Notes: generated from the letters alone by a model not told the origin. Shown: positions 25,906-35,508, numbered from the stretch's first letter. The stretch is DNA of 64,000 bases from CAZBLK01 sp964492715 (GCA_964492715.1 CAZBLK010000004.1:1-64000), one strand, 5' to 3'. Numbers and translations are program-made.

Positions 25906-27807
25906 ATGCTGCCAGATGTTTTTAAAATGAAAAAGGTTTTAAAATTCTTTACTATTTTTGCAATTGTTACATTTGCACTTAGTTTACCTGTGGGTATATT
26001 TGCTCAAAATTTGCAAACTATTGCAGAAGTTAATGGTATTGATGTAATTCTGCTAATTGACACAAGCGGTTCTATGCGTGCATCGGATAAAGGGCGAAAT
26101 GCAATTGAAGCGGCAAACCTCTTTATCGACATGATGGAAACAAAAAATTCTCGTGTAGGAATTATTGCGTTTAACGACAACGCAAGAGCTGTCATTGATA
26201 TGACTGTTTTGAACAGCCAAGAAGACAAAGAGCTTTTGAAACAAAAAATTTCAAGCTTTGAATACGAAGGATACACAGACATTGGAATGTGGCTTAAAGA
26301 AGCTGTAGCTTCAATTCTTGGAAACGTCCGTGACAAAAACAGCCCAATGGTTTTGCTGCTTACAGACGGAAACATTGAAATTGACCCTGAAAGTAATGCA
26401 AGAACTGCTGAAGCTTCCTACAACGACATAGTCGAAGTTTTGGCAACTGTTGGGAAAAAGCTTCCTATATACACAATTGGCTTAAACTATAATGGAAATG
26501 TTGACACAGAGCTTTTAAAAACTGTTTCCGAGTCAACAGATGCAAGAAACTACATAGTAAAAGAAGCAAACAACCTTCCACAAATTTTTAACGAAATTTT
26601 TGCAGACCACATTCAATCTTCGCTTTTGGAGCTTGCTTCTTTTGTTGCAGACGGCGAAAACTACAACGAGGTGAAAATTGACATTCAAAGCGACTTTGTT
26701 GCAGAGGCAAACATAATTATGCTTTCGGAAAAAGAAGTTGCTGACGTTTTGCTTTTTAACCCTCAAGGTGTGCAAACAGAGTTTAACCATGATAAAATAA
26801 ATTTTTCAAAATCTAATAAATATTCTATTATAAAAGTTATTTCACCTGAAAAAGGTGTATGGACACTTAAAGCAAAAGGTGTGAAGGGCGACAACATTCG
26901 TGTTAACCTTATTTATCAGTTTGACTTTGATGTGGAGCTTTCGGCTCAGCCGTCCAAAGACGGTTCGCCTTACGTTTTTACTGGTAGCCTTATAGTTAAT
27001 GGTAAAAAAGTTTCTGATGAAACTATTTATAAAGCAACTGCCTCTACTTTGGTTGTAACAGATTCTATGGGCAACGTTTTGGAAGAGTTTCCCATGAAAG
27101 CAACAAAAGATGGGCTTGTTTGTGAGTATACGCCAACTGCTGCTTCAAACATTGAGCTTTTTATACAAACTACTGGTAAAGATTTCACCAAAAAAAGCAA
27201 TATATATAAAATTGAATACGTACCAGCAGAAACGCAACAGCCTGTTCCTGTGGAAACTAAAGCACCAGAACAACCACCTTCTGCTACCCCTACCCCACCA
27301 ATGCCCGAACAGGCCGCAAAACCTCTTTTTTCAACTTCGACTATTTTGCTTTTAGCCGTTACTGTTGTAATTGTCGTTTTGCTAATTGTGTTTGTAGCGT
27401 TCTACCTTAAATCAAACAAAGCAAAGGTATTTACTGGGTATATTGAAGTTAGGGCTATGGATATAAACGAAAAATATACTTCGCTTGAAACACCTAGCCT
27501 TGCTACTTATGTAAACAAAACTTCGCTTTCCGACTTTCTTTCGACAAGCCTAAAGCCAAAAACTGAGCAGGCTGTTAGAGAACTTCCTTTTAAGGTTGAC
27601 AACATTTGGCTTTCGCCTGGAAATGCAGGAAATGAGTTTGTAATTAACTTGGAAAACAAGTCGGACTGCATAGTTTCTGACATCTTTGGTTTTGTAATGG
27701 AGCAAAATAAAATTATTTGGCACAAAGACCAGTCTATTGTAATTAAAGGGCGTGGTGATACAACAGGTGCTAAACTTGAAATGACTTATAGAACTGACGA
27801 AGTTTAA
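25906..27807 (+). CDS. Membrane-anchored VWA-domain protein of the FtsZ-like cluster
   Basis: This 633-residue protein has a signal sequence or N-terminal anchor (about 8-33, KMKKVLKFF then a hydrophobic run to GIFA). A von Willebrand A domain (about 46-240) has a complete MIDAS metal site (DTSGSM at 52-57, a Thr near 130 and LTDGN). Beta-rich extracytoplasmic domains continue to about 435. A Pro-rich linker (PVPVETKAPEQPPSATPTPP), one transmembrane helix (about 479-500) and a cytosolic C-terminal domain of about 130 residues follow. GAGG is 7 bases before the ATG at 25906. It heads the operon with the tubulin-like and GTPase genes and could bind a ligand outside and signal or anchor inside (inference). 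Confidence 0.85.
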   Translation: MLPDVFKMKKVLKFFTIFAIVTFALSLPVGIFAQNLQTIAEVNGIDVILLIDTSGSMRASDKGRNAIEAANLFIDMMETKNSRVGIIAFNDNARAVIDMTVLNSQEDKELLKQKISSFEYEGYTDIGMWLKEAVASILGNVRDKNSPMVLLLTDGNIEIDPESNARTAEASYNDIVEVLATVGKKLPIYTIGLNYNGNVDTELLKTVSESTDARNYIVKEANNLPQIFNEIFADHIQSSLLELASFVADGENYNEVKIDIQSDFVAEANIIMLSEKEVADVLLFNPQGVQTEFNHDKINFSKSNKYSIIKVISPEKGVWTLKAKGVKGDNIRVNLIYQFDFDVELSAQPSKDGSPYVFTGSLIVNGKKVSDETIYKATASTLVVTDSMGNVLEEFPMKATKDGLVCEYTPTAASNIELFIQTTGKDFTKKSNIYKIEYVPAETQQPVPVETKAPEQPPSATPTPPMPEQAAKPLFSTSTILLLAVTVVIVVLLIVFVAFYLKSNKAKVFTGYIEVRAMDINEKYTSLETPSLATYVNKTSLSDFLSTSLKPKTEQAVRELPFKVDNIWLSPGNAGNEFVINLENKSDCIVSDIFGFVMEQNKIIWHKDQSIVIKGRGDTTGAKLEMTYRTDEV

Positions 27808-27825
27808 AACAAGAATTGCTATAGT

Positions 27826-27870
27826 TACGCCTTTTGGCGTAGAAATTTTAGGCAGGGGTAGCCCCCTGCC
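27826..27870 (+). other. Two tandem hairpins between the VWA and tubulin-like genes
   Basis: The first hairpin is TACGCC tttt GGCGTA (27826-27841). The second is GGCAGGGG / CCCCTGCC with a 4-base loop (27851-27870). Only TTTA follows, so termination should be partial at most. This may set the ratio of VWA protein to tubulin-like protein. GAATTGCTATAG just upstream is the inverse of the family B end motif. Confidence 0.5.
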
Positions 27871-27898
27871 TTTAGGACTATTGTAAAGGAGAATACAA

Positions 27899-30800
27899 AT
27901 GAAGTTAGGTGCTGATATAATAAACAACCTCAAGCTTTTAGACTATGAATACGGCGGAGGTATAACTGTTGACGACGCTAGGGTTGACACTATATCAAAG
28001 CCCATACTTATAGTAGGCCTTGGCGGAACAGGCGCAGAAGCGCTTATCCGTGTGAAAAAGTCAATAAACAAGCACTTTAAGCTTCACACAGCATCAGATG
28101 GGCGCAGGCTTGACCGCCCACTTAACATTGAATATTTAGCAATAGACTCTGATGACAATACAGAAAACTTAAAGTACGACGGCATTAGCTTTTCAAGAGA
28201 AAGCAAGGAGTTTGTGCTTTTAAACAGCTCAAACCTTACTTCAATTTACAAAAACAAAGACGCCGTTTTTAAAGCGTTCACAAGAGACTGGATTTCGGAC
28301 AACTTGCGGCTTCAACAGGTGAAGCACGGCGCAGGCGGCATTAGGCAAGCTGGGCGTTTTCTTTTCTTTATAAACATGAATAATGTGCTTAGCGTTATTA
28401 CCGAAAAAATAAACAGGCTTGTTACAAACAGAGAGTCTAAAGACTTGCTGTACGTTTTTATAATTGCTGGCGTTTCTGGAGGTACAGGAAGCGGAACTTT
28501 TATAGATATTCCTTACATAATTCGTAAAGTAGCAGAAGCAAAGGGCTTTGGCACAGAAAACATTGGTATGCTTTTTTTGCCCGACGTTACACTTTCTGAC
28601 AACACAATAGATGGTGCTGCTGCACTAAACATAAAGGCAAACGGCTTTGCTGGGCTTAAAGAGCTTGACTATTTAATGAACATAGAGCGAAACGGTGAAG
28701 TTTTCAAGCAAAAATATTCTGATATTGAAGTGGAGACAAACCTTCCGCCCTATGACCTTTGCCATTTGATAAGCTCTAAAGACGAAAGCGGAAAGCTTAT
28801 TAAAAACGCCAAAAACTACTGCATGAACGTAGCCGCAGAAACTATTATAAACTTTATTGCAAGCGAGGAAATTACAGACGGGCAAAATTACACAATTAAT
28901 TCTTACCTGTCTAACATAGAAAACACAAAAACTACTTTTTTAATGACACACAGCCAAAAACAGCCTACAAACTACATTTATAACATTGTAGGTACGTCAA
29001 GCGCAGTTTTGCCTATTGACTATTTAATTAACCATTTAACATACAAAGTTTTCAACGAGCTTTCACCGCTTTACGAAAACAGCCCCACACAAGACGAGCT
29101 TGTTCAAACTTTGCAAGCTTTAAAAATTGACCTCATTTCAATTGAGCGTGAAATTGAAATGGACAAACCAAAACCAAAAGATTTAAGCAGGTACGACTAC
29201 AACGTTTTAAAGCTTCACCCGGAAATTGTTGAAGATGCAATTAATTCTGAAATTTTAAGGAACAAGGAATACATTGATCAAAAGGCAATGCAAATTATTT
29301 TTCGGCTAAAGGAGCAGCTAGAGGGCAATCAAAACATAATTGCCAGCCACTTTACCGACTTGGAGCTTGGCCCTTTTTACGCAAGAAAAGAGCTTTCTGC
29401 TGTTTACGACAACTCGCTTTTAAAGCTAATTGACGGAATTAGAAAGCGTGATTTAGTTCAAAAAAAGGAATCGCCCGAAGCTATAAAGGCGCTTGAAGCA
29501 AAAAAGCAAGCTGCCATGAGCAAGCTTTTGGGCAAATTTGCCATTATGAAAGGTGCAATTGCTGACAATGTAATTGACGCACACGAACAATATTGCAAGG
29601 CGATTATCCGAAACGAAATGTATTCGGCTATTGACAAAATTTACGAAGAAGCGTACAGAATGCTTGAAGAGTTGGGCTACAAAATTGTTGACACATATTG
29701 CGAGCTTCTTCTTTCGCTTAAAGAACTTTTTGACAAGTTTAAAAACCCCGAAGCAAAAGCAGCAAATGAAACACTCGGCGAAAGCTTTACATGGGACATT
29801 GTGGACGCAAAAGAATTTTGTGAAAGCGTAACGTCGGACCGTGATTTAATGCAGGACATTAACAACAAGGCAATTTTGCAACAACTTTTAAAGGACATTA
29901 TTTCTTCACCCGAAAAATGGATTTTGGGTAAAGGCGCAAACGTTGCCGACAGCATTAACCACTTTATTACAAGAGAGCTTCACGCAGCAACAACAAAGTC
30001 TATGGACTATTACCTTGCGCTAATTGCAAAAGAAAAAAACATGACCGCCCTACAATACATTGAACATAAAGTGGAAGAACTTAAAACAAACGCAAAAGTT
30101 ATGTTCCCAATGAACCACATTCCAACAGGGCTTTACATTGAGTTTCCGCCATACTCGTACCTTTCAATTCCGCACAATGCGCCAAGCATTCGGAACAAGG
30201 TGCGCTCGCTTGCTGGAACAGGCAACAATTACAACTTAAAATTTAGCAAAATGTTAAACCGCATTTATATGTTAAACCTAAAAATTGCCGTGCCTTTATA
30301 CTGCTACAAAGAACTTAACGACTATGAAGCCGTTTATGAAGCTTCGGCCGGCAAGCTTTCTGGGTTGCATTTATATGAGGGCGAAAGCCCAAACATGAAT
30401 TGGCGCAACCTCCCCTCCCCCAACTATGACAAGTTGTGGGTTGCTGGCTATGAAAACCGCAATGAGCTTGAAAGAAACGAGCATATACGCCAGGTTTTCG
30501 ACAAAGGCTTGGATTATTCGTTAATTCAGTTTGACGAAAGAAACCGCCGTTACGTTTGCCGTTTCGGCGAGCCAGTAAACATTTTTGAAGCGTATAACAT
30601 TAAAAAAGCTGATATTATGGGCAATGCAATTTCAATTACAGATGCAGTTAAGCTTGCTTCCAAGTTGCGCAGTTTTTTGGCGGACAAGTCACGGCTTATC
30701 CATGAAAAAAGCATTTTTGACGTTGAGTTTCTTGCAGACAAAAAAACTCCAGACAATGAGTATGTAAAAGGTGTTTTCATTTATATGCCAGAACTAAACA

Positions 30801-31279
30801 CAAAAATTGCTGAGGAAGTAAAAACTTACGAAGAAGCAACTGAAATTTTAAAGGCTCTTTCCAAAATTGAAGAAACCGAAGTTAAGTACAGCAACTTTGC
30901 ACAGCTTGTTTACATGGGTAAAGTTTTCAAAAGCCGCAAAAACTATAAATATACAATTAACGGTGAAGAAAAAATTCTTTTTACGCTTGATAATATGCAG
31001 GAAAAGTTTGTTGAGTACAAGCTGTTTCAAGCTTTTTTGAAGATGGAGCAAGCAGACGCTACTGTTCTTTTGGCAGAAGCCATTGACGAGGAAAACAACT
31101 GCTCCGACCAACGTTATGAAGAAATTTTAAGCACAATCGACACAATTATCGAAAGCTACAACGAAAAACTAACTTTGCTTACAGACATTTTTTCAAATGA
31201 AGCTGGCATGGCACAAACTGTAGCTTTTTACAGCACAATGCTTGAAGTGCTGAACAAAGAAAAAGAAGCGTTAAAATAA
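27899..31279 (+). CDS. Giant tubulin/FtsZ-superfamily protein (tubulin-like, FtsZl type)
   Basis: This 1126-residue protein has an N-terminal GTPase region of the tubulin/FtsZ superfamily. Its phosphate-binding loop is PILIVGLGGTGAEAL at 35-49. The diagnostic T4 signature GVSGGTGSGTF is at about 191-201, and IEYLAIDSDDN near 80 fits the T3 region. After about residue 380 the protein is largely helical, with no recognised domain (RDLVQKKESPEAIKALEAKKQ and similar). It is about three times the size of FtsZ (about 380 residues) and is not FtsZ, TubZ or BtubA. AAGGAG precedes the ATG. VWA, GTPase and two unknown genes are on the same mRNA. It probably polymerises near the membrane (inference). 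Confidence 0.85.
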   Translation: MKLGADIINNLKLLDYEYGGGITVDDARVDTISKPILIVGLGGTGAEALIRVKKSINKHFKLHTASDGRRLDRPLNIEYLAIDSDDNTENLKYDGISFSRESKEFVLLNSSNLTSIYKNKDAVFKAFTRDWISDNLRLQQVKHGAGGIRQAGRFLFFINMNNVLSVITEKINRLVTNRESKDLLYVFIIAGVSGGTGSGTFIDIPYIIRKVAEAKGFGTENIGMLFLPDVTLSDNTIDGAAALNIKANGFAGLKELDYLMNIERNGEVFKQKYSDIEVETNLPPYDLCHLISSKDESGKLIKNAKNYCMNVAAETIINFIASEEITDGQNYTINSYLSNIENTKTTFLMTHSQKQPTNYIYNIVGTSSAVLPIDYLINHLTYKVFNELSPLYENSPTQDELVQTLQALKIDLISIEREIEMDKPKPKDLSRYDYNVLKLHPEIVEDAINSEILRNKEYIDQKAMQIIFRLKEQLEGNQNIIASHFTDLELGPFYARKELSAVYDNSLLKLIDGIRKRDLVQKKESPEAIKALEAKKQAAMSKLLGKFAIMKGAIADNVIDAHEQYCKAIIRNEMYSAIDKIYEEAYRMLEELGYKIVDTYCELLLSLKELFDKFKNPEAKAANETLGESFTWDIVDAKEFCESVTSDRDLMQDINNKAILQQLLKDIISSPEKWILGKGANVADSINHFITRELHAATTKSMDYYLALIAKEKNMTALQYIEHKVEELKTNAKVMFPMNHIPTGLYIEFPPYSYLSIPHNAPSIRNKVRSLAGTGNNYNLKFSKMLNRIYMLNLKIAVPLYCYKELNDYEAVYEASAGKLSGLHLYEGESPNMNWRNLPSPNYDKLWVAGYENRNELERNEHIRQVFDKGLDYSLIQFDERNRRYVCRFGEPVNIFEAYNIKKADIMGNAISITDAVKLASKLRSFLADKSRLIHEKSIFDVEFLADKKTPDNEYVKGVFIYMPELNTKIAEEVKTYEEATEILKALSKIEETEVKYSNFAQLVYMGKVFKSRKNYKYTINGEEKILFTLDNMQEKFVEYKLFQAFLKMEQADATVLLAEAIDEENNCSDQRYEEILSTIDTIIESYNEKLTLLTDIFSNEAGMAQTVAFYSTMLEVLNKEKEALK

Positions 31280-31293
31280 TTGGAGCGAAGCTT

Positions 31294-33237
31294 ATGCCAA
31301 AAAAGATACATTGTAACGAAATTAAACAGCGTAGCCCAATTGTTTACATCTTTGTTGGTGAAATTGATGAAGGCATAAAAGACGGCATAAAACATATACA
31401 TAAAAAGCGTGTTGGTGCAGGCGGCATAGGCTACATTACGGCTTACCCCCAGAACACACGTGAAGAAATTGTTTCCGAAGTTAATTTGCTTAGACGTGAG
31501 TTTATCAAAAATACTTACTCTGCCGCTGGAGAAATTAAGTTAAACTATGTCGTTTCGGCAGACAATGCTGACGGGCTTTTTTTAGCAACAGTTAAATCTT
31601 GGCTTAACGAACATTTTAAGCTTTTGTACCCAGCGGCCATTGCGACAGATGTTTTTTTGCTTTTAGATGATGTAAATGTGTCACCAAACGAACACCGAAA
31701 CGCTGTTTTAAAAATTGCTGACGAAATGGGCATGCAAGACTCGGCAATGGTTTACATTTTGTCCAACCTTAATAACAGTGGCATATATAATGAGGAAAGT
31801 AAGCTAAATATTATAAATTCAATTGCACTAATTGCACTTTTTAAGGAATATGCTTCACCGCAACCTGATGGTACAACTAGATACATTTATAACGAACACT
31901 TTTTTAAAGAAGATTGCTTTCGCCAAGGAAATGGCGGAAAGTTTGCAACGCTTGGGCACTATAAACTTAAAAAGCCTATGGGCTTAATAAAAAAAATTGT
32001 GCTGACTAAGCTTCTTTTGCTAATGCAAAATGGAAAAGGCTTTGACGGCGGCTTCGACCCAACGATAAACACAACAAGCAATCAGTTGAACTTAACTTTA
32101 GATGACTTGCTTGCACTACCTTTAAACCGCACAATTTCTGCTGGCGAAAAAACAAGCATGTCAAACATGGGTGCATTGCAAGCTTTATTCGGCAAACGGC
32201 TTGATTTATTTTACAAAGTGAATGAGCAGTCACAAGCAGATAATGTTTTAGTTGAGCTTAAAAAATATTTTGAGGAAGCTGTTTGCAGCGTAAACGTAGG
32301 TTTTTTTAAAACGTTTGACGAAACATCGCCAGACGGTGCACTGACAAAGAGGCTTTTGCAAATGCTTGATGAATTAAAATACGCTGCAAAAATCGCCGAA
32401 GCCCAATTTGAAAGCTGGAAAGGGCAACCAATTTCCGACAACGGCAAGATTTCTCTTTCGGTTTTAACTTCAATTCAGGCATTCCCTTACAAGCTTGCCG
32501 AAAAATATTTGAAATTTAAGCACACTTTGTCAAGCTATAAACACCAAATAAACCAGCTTGAAAAAGCAATTGAAGAAGTAAAACAGTTTCATTTTAAGCT
32601 TGCTTTAACCAAACAAAAAATAGACGAAATTGTGTCACGCTATAACAAAGAAATTGACGAAACAGAAGAAAAGCTTATGCCTATGCAAAGCTCTGTTCGC
32701 AAGTTTTACGAAGCAGCACTCATTGACTGCATCGGTGAAAGCATGACAGAATTTTTAAACATATATTCAAGCCTTTTTAACCTTTCAGAGGAAGGAAAAT
32801 TTTCTTTATTCATTGAAAAGCTAGAAACGTTTGTTGAAGAAAATGTTTTCAAAAAACACACGGCGTTCCAAAAGCCATTTGCCGAAAGTACGGCGCAAAT
32901 TCTTTGCTTCAACAGCGAAGCCCAAACTGACGATGAAGCTTATCGGCTTATTTTTGACGAGATTGTAGCTGGCAAAACGTTTAACGTGTTTTTAAAAACA
33001 GGCATGTCAAGGCTTCACTGTGAAATTAACGTTATGCTTGGCACAGAAAGCAAGCTTGCACACACAATTAGGTCGGGCGCTGCTTCTTGCGCAAACAAAG
33101 TAAATATTTTTTACGAAGCTGAAAAGGAAATCGGTGACGTCGACATAATTTACCACGCAGGTGGCTTTTCGCAGGAAGATTTATATTACAACGAGCTTTT
33201 TCCAGAAAAACTTAACGGAGACAGGCATGGACGCTGA
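31294..33237 (+). CDS. Unrecognised protein of the tubulin-like cluster, 647 residues
   Basis: I cannot name a family. Residues 1 to about 200 look like an alpha/beta fold (PIVYIFVGEIDEG, GYITAYP, KLNYVVSADN, AIATDVFLLLDDVN, MVYILSN strands). GAGGIGYIT could be a degenerate phosphate loop, so a diverged tubulin-like or Rossmann-like fold is possible (inference). The region about 400-500 is coiled coil (YKHQINQLEKAIEEVKQF). There is no signal peptide or membrane helix. GGAG lies 7 bases before the ATG, 14 bases after the tubulin-like gene. It overlaps the next gene by 11 bases. It is likely a cytosolic partner of the tubulin-like protein. Confidence 0.75.
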   Translation: MPKKIHCNEIKQRSPIVYIFVGEIDEGIKDGIKHIHKKRVGAGGIGYITAYPQNTREEIVSEVNLLRREFIKNTYSAAGEIKLNYVVSADNADGLFLATVKSWLNEHFKLLYPAAIATDVFLLLDDVNVSPNEHRNAVLKIADEMGMQDSAMVYILSNLNNSGIYNEESKLNIINSIALIALFKEYASPQPDGTTRYIYNEHFFKEDCFRQGNGGKFATLGHYKLKKPMGLIKKIVLTKLLLLMQNGKGFDGGFDPTINTTSNQLNLTLDDLLALPLNRTISAGEKTSMSNMGALQALFGKRLDLFYKVNEQSQADNVLVELKKYFEEAVCSVNVGFFKTFDETSPDGALTKRLLQMLDELKYAAKIAEAQFESWKGQPISDNGKISLSVLTSIQAFPYKLAEKYLKFKHTLSSYKHQINQLEKAIEEVKQFHFKLALTKQKIDEIVSRYNKEIDETEEKLMPMQSSVRKFYEAALIDCIGESMTEFLNIYSSLFNLSEEGKFSLFIEKLETFVEENVFKKHTAFQKPFAESTAQILCFNSEAQTDDEAYRLIFDEIVAGKTFNVFLKTGMSRLHCEINVMLGTESKLAHTIRSGAASCANKVNIFYEAEKEIGDVDIIYHAGGFSQEDLYYNELFPEKLNGDRHGR

Positions 33238-33862
33238 AAGATTTATTATTCAAACCGAAGCACCGCTTAACGAGCAAATTGCACAGCTAGAACACTTTCT
33301 TGACAAAAAAAATAGTTTAGAACTTAAATGGAAGTGGCCAAAAAGTGCTGACATAAAGCTTGCAGCAGTTTTTTTTGTTGAAACCGGGGAAGAACAGCTT
33401 GAAACGCTTATTCGTGAAGGTTTTCCGTGTACCCTGGTAACAAAGTCAATTGACATGCACTACAAGGGTATGCTTGAAGTTCAAAAGCGAATGTACAAAG
33501 TTTACCCTGCAAAATTTGGGGCAGACAATAAAATTATTTTAGTTCCGCAAGAAGAAGGCAATGCTACACCGCTTGTTTTAAGGAAAATTCAGGTTTCATA
33601 TACCGTTAAGTATAAGCCAATTTTAGGAAGCGAATACAAACAAGCGACAATAAAGCTTGCACCTTCCGAAAAGCTTGACATTTCGGAAAGCTTGGCCTAC
33701 ACAACAAGCCGAAGCAATCGTCTTTTTCCGCTTGAACAAGCTATGTGCACAGGTAATACTCCGTTTTACATAAAGAAATATGATACAATTCAAATTCACG
33801 CTTTAGCGCAGTTTAAAGACGTAATACAGCTCCAAGAAGCAAAACTGCAAAAGGAGGATTGA
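33227..33862 (+). CDS. Unrecognised protein of the tubulin-like cluster, 211 residues
   Basis: I do not recognise this protein. It is soluble and predicted beta-rich. An N-terminal helical part (MDAERFIIQTEAPLNEQIAQ) is followed by strands (DIKLAAVFFVETGEE, NKIILVPQEEG, IQVSYTVKYK). There are no metal or nucleotide motifs. A longer frame opens at 33161 inside the preceding gene, but GGAGAC before the ATG at 33227 supports this start. It overlaps both neighbours' boundaries tightly, as expected for coupled translation in a stoichiometric complex. It sits directly before the GTPase gene and may be its partner or effector (inference). Confidence 0.7.
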   Translation: MDAERFIIQTEAPLNEQIAQLEHFLDKKNSLELKWKWPKSADIKLAAVFFVETGEEQLETLIREGFPCTLVTKSIDMHYKGMLEVQKRMYKVYPAKFGADNKIILVPQEEGNATPLVLRKIQVSYTVKYKPILGSEYKQATIKLAPSEKLDISESLAYTTSRSNRLFPLEQAMCTGNTPFYIKKYDTIQIHALAQFKDVIQLQEAKLQKED

Positions 33863-33867
33863 CAGCC

Positions 33868-35376
33868 TTGCAAGAAAAAAAAGTTAAAGATATTCTTTGC
33901 CCCTACTGCTGCCACAGGTTTCACCCAAACGAAGCACACTTTCGGCTTAATGCGCCATGCACAGACGAGCCGCCCTCCCCTTCCGCTAAAAAAGGAAAGA
34001 AAAAGTCTGCAAAAGACGAGGGCTTAGGCAAAGTGCTTGACGAAAAGCTTTACCGCTACAACATGGACGTGCTGAAAAACGACAGCAGCGAAGCAGAAAA
34101 AAACTCAATGCAATTTTTGGCTGTCAGCCTTGAAACAGAAGGGGTTTCACCGTCTGAATTTGACATTGAAAAGTACGGCTTTACACAAAAAGTTACATAT
34201 ACAATATATAACGAAAATTCGCAAAGCCACGAAAGCCCAAAAACTTTCACCACGCAAAAAAGGCTTTGCCCAAACTGCCACAACCAGCTTCCAATAGGCT
34301 ACGGCTTGCGTGAAACTATTTTAATTTCGATAATCGGCGACGCAAGGGCAGGCAAGTCCATTTACTTGACAATGCTAATTAACGAGCTTGAAAGCAACCC
34401 CGACTTTGTTTCAAAGCTTAATTTTATAGGCGACCAGCACGCAAAGGACAGCATTTTTGAAAGCTACCAAAAGCCTCTTTTGCACAATCACGTTTTGGTT
34501 GACTCTACAAAGCGCAAAAAAATTCCTCCTTTTTCTTACAACTTTTGGTACCAGTACCGTGGCGAGGACGGCATTTTAAAGGAAAACACAATTGACATAA
34601 TTTTTTACGACATTGCAGGCGAAGACCTTAGAGACGACCACGCCATGCGCCAAAACGGATTTAATATAAGGGATTCTTCTGGGCTTATTTTCCTTATAGA
34701 CCCAACGAGCTTTAAAAAAATGGAAGACGTTTTCATGCTTGCCGACAGAAGCTTAATTGACAATAAACCAACGGACAACTCGACATCAAGCATTTTTACT
34801 GCAATGTACAACTACTTCCTTGGGCTTGACACAGAAAAAAGCGACATACCCGTAGCAATGGCAATTTCAAAGGCGGACCTTTTTCGCTACGTAAACATGA
34901 GCTTTTTTGACGAAAAGCCAGAAAGCCGAATTAGAAAAGTTTTGGAAGGTGAAAGCTACAACGGCTACGTCCACATGAACAGCGCAAGGGGCATAAACAC
35001 AGAGGTACGAGAGCTTTTGTCGTACCTTGGCGAGGAACAAGTTTTGAACAACGCTTTGGGCTGCTTTAAAAACGTGGGCTGCTTTGCTGTGTCGTCACTT
35101 GGAAAAAAGCCTGTTGTGGAAACTATAACCAACGAAAAAACAGGCGAAACTACCGAGAAAGGTTATGTTGACGGCGAGCTAGAACCGTTTAGGGTGAAAG
35201 AGCCGTTTTACTGGCTACTTATGAAGAACAACTTGCTATACAGGTTTGACAACGGCGTTTACTATAAAAATGGCGAAACACCTGTTGTTGAAAAAGGAAA
35301 AGCAGGCTTTGTAGAAGTATTAAAAAAGATGTTTTCTTCCCTGTTTGCTTTTTCGTTTAATAAAAGAAAACGCTAA
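33868..35376 (+). CDS. Zinc-ribbon GTPase of the tubulin-like cluster
   Basis: This 502-residue protein is a P-loop GTPase of the TRAFAC type. G1 is GDARAGKS (157-164), G3 is DIAGED near 248 and G4 is SKAD near 334. Two cysteine pairs flank the beginning (CPYC...H from residue 11, and CPNCHNQLP at 134-142), forming one split or two zinc ribbons. A Lys/Ser-rich segment (SAKKGKKKSAKD) separates them. The frame opens at TTG 33859, but AGGAGG at 33852-33857 is too close to it, so the TTG at 33868 is preferred. It ends the operon. GTP-binding partners of FtsZ-like membrane systems are known from comparative genomics. A membrane-remodelling role is inferred. Confidence 0.85.
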   Translation: MQEKKVKDILCPYCCHRFHPNEAHFRLNAPCTDEPPSPSAKKGKKKSAKDEGLGKVLDEKLYRYNMDVLKNDSSEAEKNSMQFLAVSLETEGVSPSEFDIEKYGFTQKVTYTIYNENSQSHESPKTFTTQKRLCPNCHNQLPIGYGLRETILISIIGDARAGKSIYLTMLINELESNPDFVSKLNFIGDQHAKDSIFESYQKPLLHNHVLVDSTKRKKIPPFSYNFWYQYRGEDGILKENTIDIIFYDIAGEDLRDDHAMRQNGFNIRDSSGLIFLIDPTSFKKMEDVFMLADRSLIDNKPTDNSTSSIFTAMYNYFLGLDTEKSDIPVAMAISKADLFRYVNMSFFDEKPESRIRKVLEGESYNGYVHMNSARGINTEVRELLSYLGEEQVLNNALGCFKNVGCFAVSSLGKKPVVETITNEKTGETTEKGYVDGELEPFRVKEPFYWLLMKNNLLYRFDNGVYYKNGETPVVEKGKAGFVEVLKKMFSSLFAFSFNKRKR

Positions 35377-35421
35377 ATAAAATATTTTTCCCAAAAAAAG
35401 AAAAAATATTCATTTTTGCTA

Positions 35422-35448
35422 TAAAGTTTTTTTAATCTATGCCGATAT
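35422..35448 (+). promoter_or_regulatory. Sigma-D (sigma-28) promoter of the flagellin gene
   Basis: TAAA at 35422-35425 and GCCGATAT at 35441-35448 are separated by exactly 15 bases. This is a perfect match to the flagellar sigma-D consensus. Transcription should start near 35455, giving a leader of about 93 bases. Confidence 0.93.
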
Positions 35449-35464
35449 ATAATACAAGGCTAAT

Positions 35465-35488
35465 AACATGGGTTGGGCCCCCCATGTT
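35465..35488 (+). promoter_or_regulatory. Hairpin at the 5' end of the flagellin leader
   Basis: The 8-bp perfect stem AACATGGG / CCCATGTT has the loop TTGGGCCC and starts about 10 bases after the predicted transcription start. It probably protects the mRNA 5' end. A role in CsrA control is possible. Confidence 0.6.
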
Positions 35489-35508
35489 TTGCTAATAAAT
35501 TTGGGGCA

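Noticed and set aside
25906..35376. Reading the VWA/tubulin/GTPase block as a phage-defence island
   Set aside because: There is no nuclease, toxin, NTP-sensing effector or mobile-element signature, and no regulator like those in ternary VWA-MoxR conflict systems. The tubulin signature fits filament formation better, though defence is not excluded.
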